DNA of 64,000 bases. Origin: Hoplostethus atlanticus (lineage: Eukaryota > Chordata > Actinopteri > Trachichthyiformes > Trachichthyidae). This document shows positions 62,945 to 64,000 of this stretch, piece after piece. The notes beneath the pieces were generated by a model. That model was not told the origin of the DNA and made no database searches. It worked only from the letters and a program-made list of their open reading frames with translations. The translations under genes were made by a program, and so were the position numbers. The stretch spans positions 1,000,001 through 1,064,000 of the forward strand of contig JAXDDX010000047.1 of assembly GCA_034670405.1 (NCBI GenBank), given 5' to 3'. Numbering within the stretch: position 1 is the first letter of the stretch; the number at the start of each line of letters is the position of its first letter.

Positions 62945-63208
62945 CTGTTGTGAACTGGCCCCTTCATCTTCTGGAAGACGGGGGTCCTGGGCCGTGGCCT
63001 GGGCCCGGCGGGCCAGCGACTCAGAGGCGGCGCTGGAGAACATGGTGGAGACATTGGAGACGTTCTCCAAACCAACGCCAAAGGTGCTGACCAGCTTCTT
63101 GACAAAGTTGAGCGTGTGCGGGGTGATCTTGGCGTCTGACACGGCGCCGCTCTTCTCAAAGGCCACCGAGTAGCACTTAGCCAGGCCCTGCTGGAGCTGC
63201 CTCAGGAC
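62945..63208 (-). CDS. trrap: trrap exon upstream of the kinase fold, with two 1-base insertions
   Basis: The exon starts after a CT-rich tract and AG (63210-63209) with VLRQLQQGLAKCYSVAFEKS and stays in frame through SLARRAQATAQDP. This is the TRRAP segment just before the pseudokinase. After QDP the family continues VFQKxKGQFTT. Here that text is split over shifted frames, because one extra base sits in the five-G run at 62980-62984 (plus strand) and another at 62957-62958 (GG where one G is expected). Without them the exon would be 262 bases (87 codons plus 1), exactly the phase needed to make the Asp codon shared with the next exon. As written it is 264 bases, and reading on gives a stop soon after the junction. 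The donor is GTTGGT, which is non-consensus at +3. Long-read homopolymer error is my preferred explanation; a true damaged allele is possible. Confidence 0.93.
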
Positions 63209-64000
63209 CTGCAGAGAAATGGGGGAGGGAAGGAGAGAGAGAGAGAGAGAGATTGACATCCAGGACTAAATGATAAAAACCCAGTAAATGCACCTGACGC
63301 AATGAAGATCCAATCACCCAAACCACAGATCATCATGAAACAACGACACAAACATACATGTGGACACCACTGAAGAAGAGCAAACGAAGCCCAGCTGGCA
63401 GGCAGCTAATATGGCATCTGAAAACTACTGAAAATAGCAACCTAGCAGAAATGGATAGTCAGGATAAGTGATATGTGCCTGGGCAACAAAAACAGCTTTT
63501 AGTGGAACGGGGATGTCGAAAACAAGAACCTCTTAACAATACAGAGAGTTTGCAATCCATTCTTGGGAGTTGATCAAGAGCATGTTCGTGAGGACAGTCA
63601 GGATGGACGGGGAACTGGTGAGTATGACATATAACAAGATCTCCTAAGTGCTGGCCATTATTCTAAAGGACATAAAGATTATGAGCGGCTGTGACCTGCC
63701 GGGTAATCTATTTTTTATGAAAGAGCAATCTGATTTCATGTGGACAAAGGAGACCTGTTTTAATAGTGGGGGTAAATATAATCGTGCTAAATTACGTCTA
63801 GACATGTGGAGATGACACGCAGGTTAATGTCATCGTCTTTTCCACCGAAGACGAAGAACGGTGGAAAACCGTCAGCTGATTTTCCTCCACAACACAAAGA
63901 GGTGTTTCTGTAGTGATGCTGCTGTGATCAGGTGGTGTCCCTGTGGAGGCGATATGGCTGTAGGACACCATCTCCTTTCGCTCTCAGAAAATGGACAGAC
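63209..64000 (-). other. trrap: trrap intron, cut by the window edge
   Basis: I found no TRRAP-like exon in any frame. A (CT)n run (GA on the plus strand, 63227-63252) followed by a C-rich stretch forms the polypyrimidine tract before the acceptor at 63209. The remainder is unique sequence. Confidence 0.8.

Larger units (their letters stand above)
49700..64000 (-). other. trrap: trrap gene, 3' portion (seven coding exons, introns, candidate 3' UTR)
   Basis: TRRAP is a nuclear scaffold protein of the PI3K-related kinase family. It is a shared subunit of the SAGA and NuA4/TIP60 histone acetyltransferase complexes and is contacted by activators such as Myc and E2F. Here seven minus-strand exons, in transcript order 63208-62945, 57691-57466, 57324-57107, 56126-55942, 55047-54844, 53089-52895 and 51145-50861, join with GT-AG introns and matching phases. 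They encode about 524 C-terminal residues of a protein that is usually about 3,850 residues long. Identification rests on near-complete agreement with the TRRAP C-terminus as I know it, ending in MDPAWHPWL. Everything upstream lies beyond the window edge. Confidence 0.96.

Noticed and set aside
62818..63159. Alternative frame reading VFQKMKG as a separate exon
   Set aside because: It is the shifted continuation of the trrap exon after the first extra base, not an independent exon.

Overview
This window is vertebrate nuclear DNA, most probably from a teleost fish. The evidence is spliced exons with GT-AG introns, long (CA)n/(GT)n and (CT)n/(GA)n arrays every few kilobases, a Tc1-like transposon relic, small TA-flanked inverted-repeat elements and tRNA-derived SINE fragments. 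Nothing bacterial, viral or CRISPR-like was seen. Most long open frames are translations of tandem repeats.

The one gene I can name is trrap, on the minus strand. The window holds its 3' end: seven coding exons between 63208 and 50861 plus a candidate 3' UTR reaching about 49700. The exons join in consistent phase and encode roughly the last 524 residues: the segment before the kinase fold, the catalytically dead PI3K-like kinase domain, and the C-terminal FATC motif. The most upstream exon (62945-63208) carries two single-base insertions relative to the conserved frame. Exon phase and family conservation both say it should be 2 bases shorter. An assembly error or a damaged allele are the two readings. 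The window edge lies in the intron upstream of this exon.

The remaining 49 kb or so (1 to about 49,690) contains no coding exon that I can support. It holds a dense mix of microsatellites and minisatellites: 10-bp units at 16788-17397 and 17821-18080, a CTGT/CTGACTGC array at 23190-23870, a very large 15-bp array at 27133-31272, a 45-bp array at 39280-39504, and a 63-bp array at 40505-40706. It also holds transposon relics and at least two dispersed repeat families that recur within the window. Between these lie unique AT-core-rich blocks that could be conserved regulatory DNA, which cannot be tested here.

The most notable items are: the 4.1-kb 15-bp minisatellite, which keeps its register and leaves five of six reading frames nearly free of stops; dispersed family A, with five or six copies in both orientations and TTAA-like ends; a THAP-zinc-finger relic between inverted repeats inside a trrap intron; a (CA)n tract 17 bases after a trrap splice donor; and the two-base anomaly in the trrap exon. 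I found no convincing new multi-gene system.
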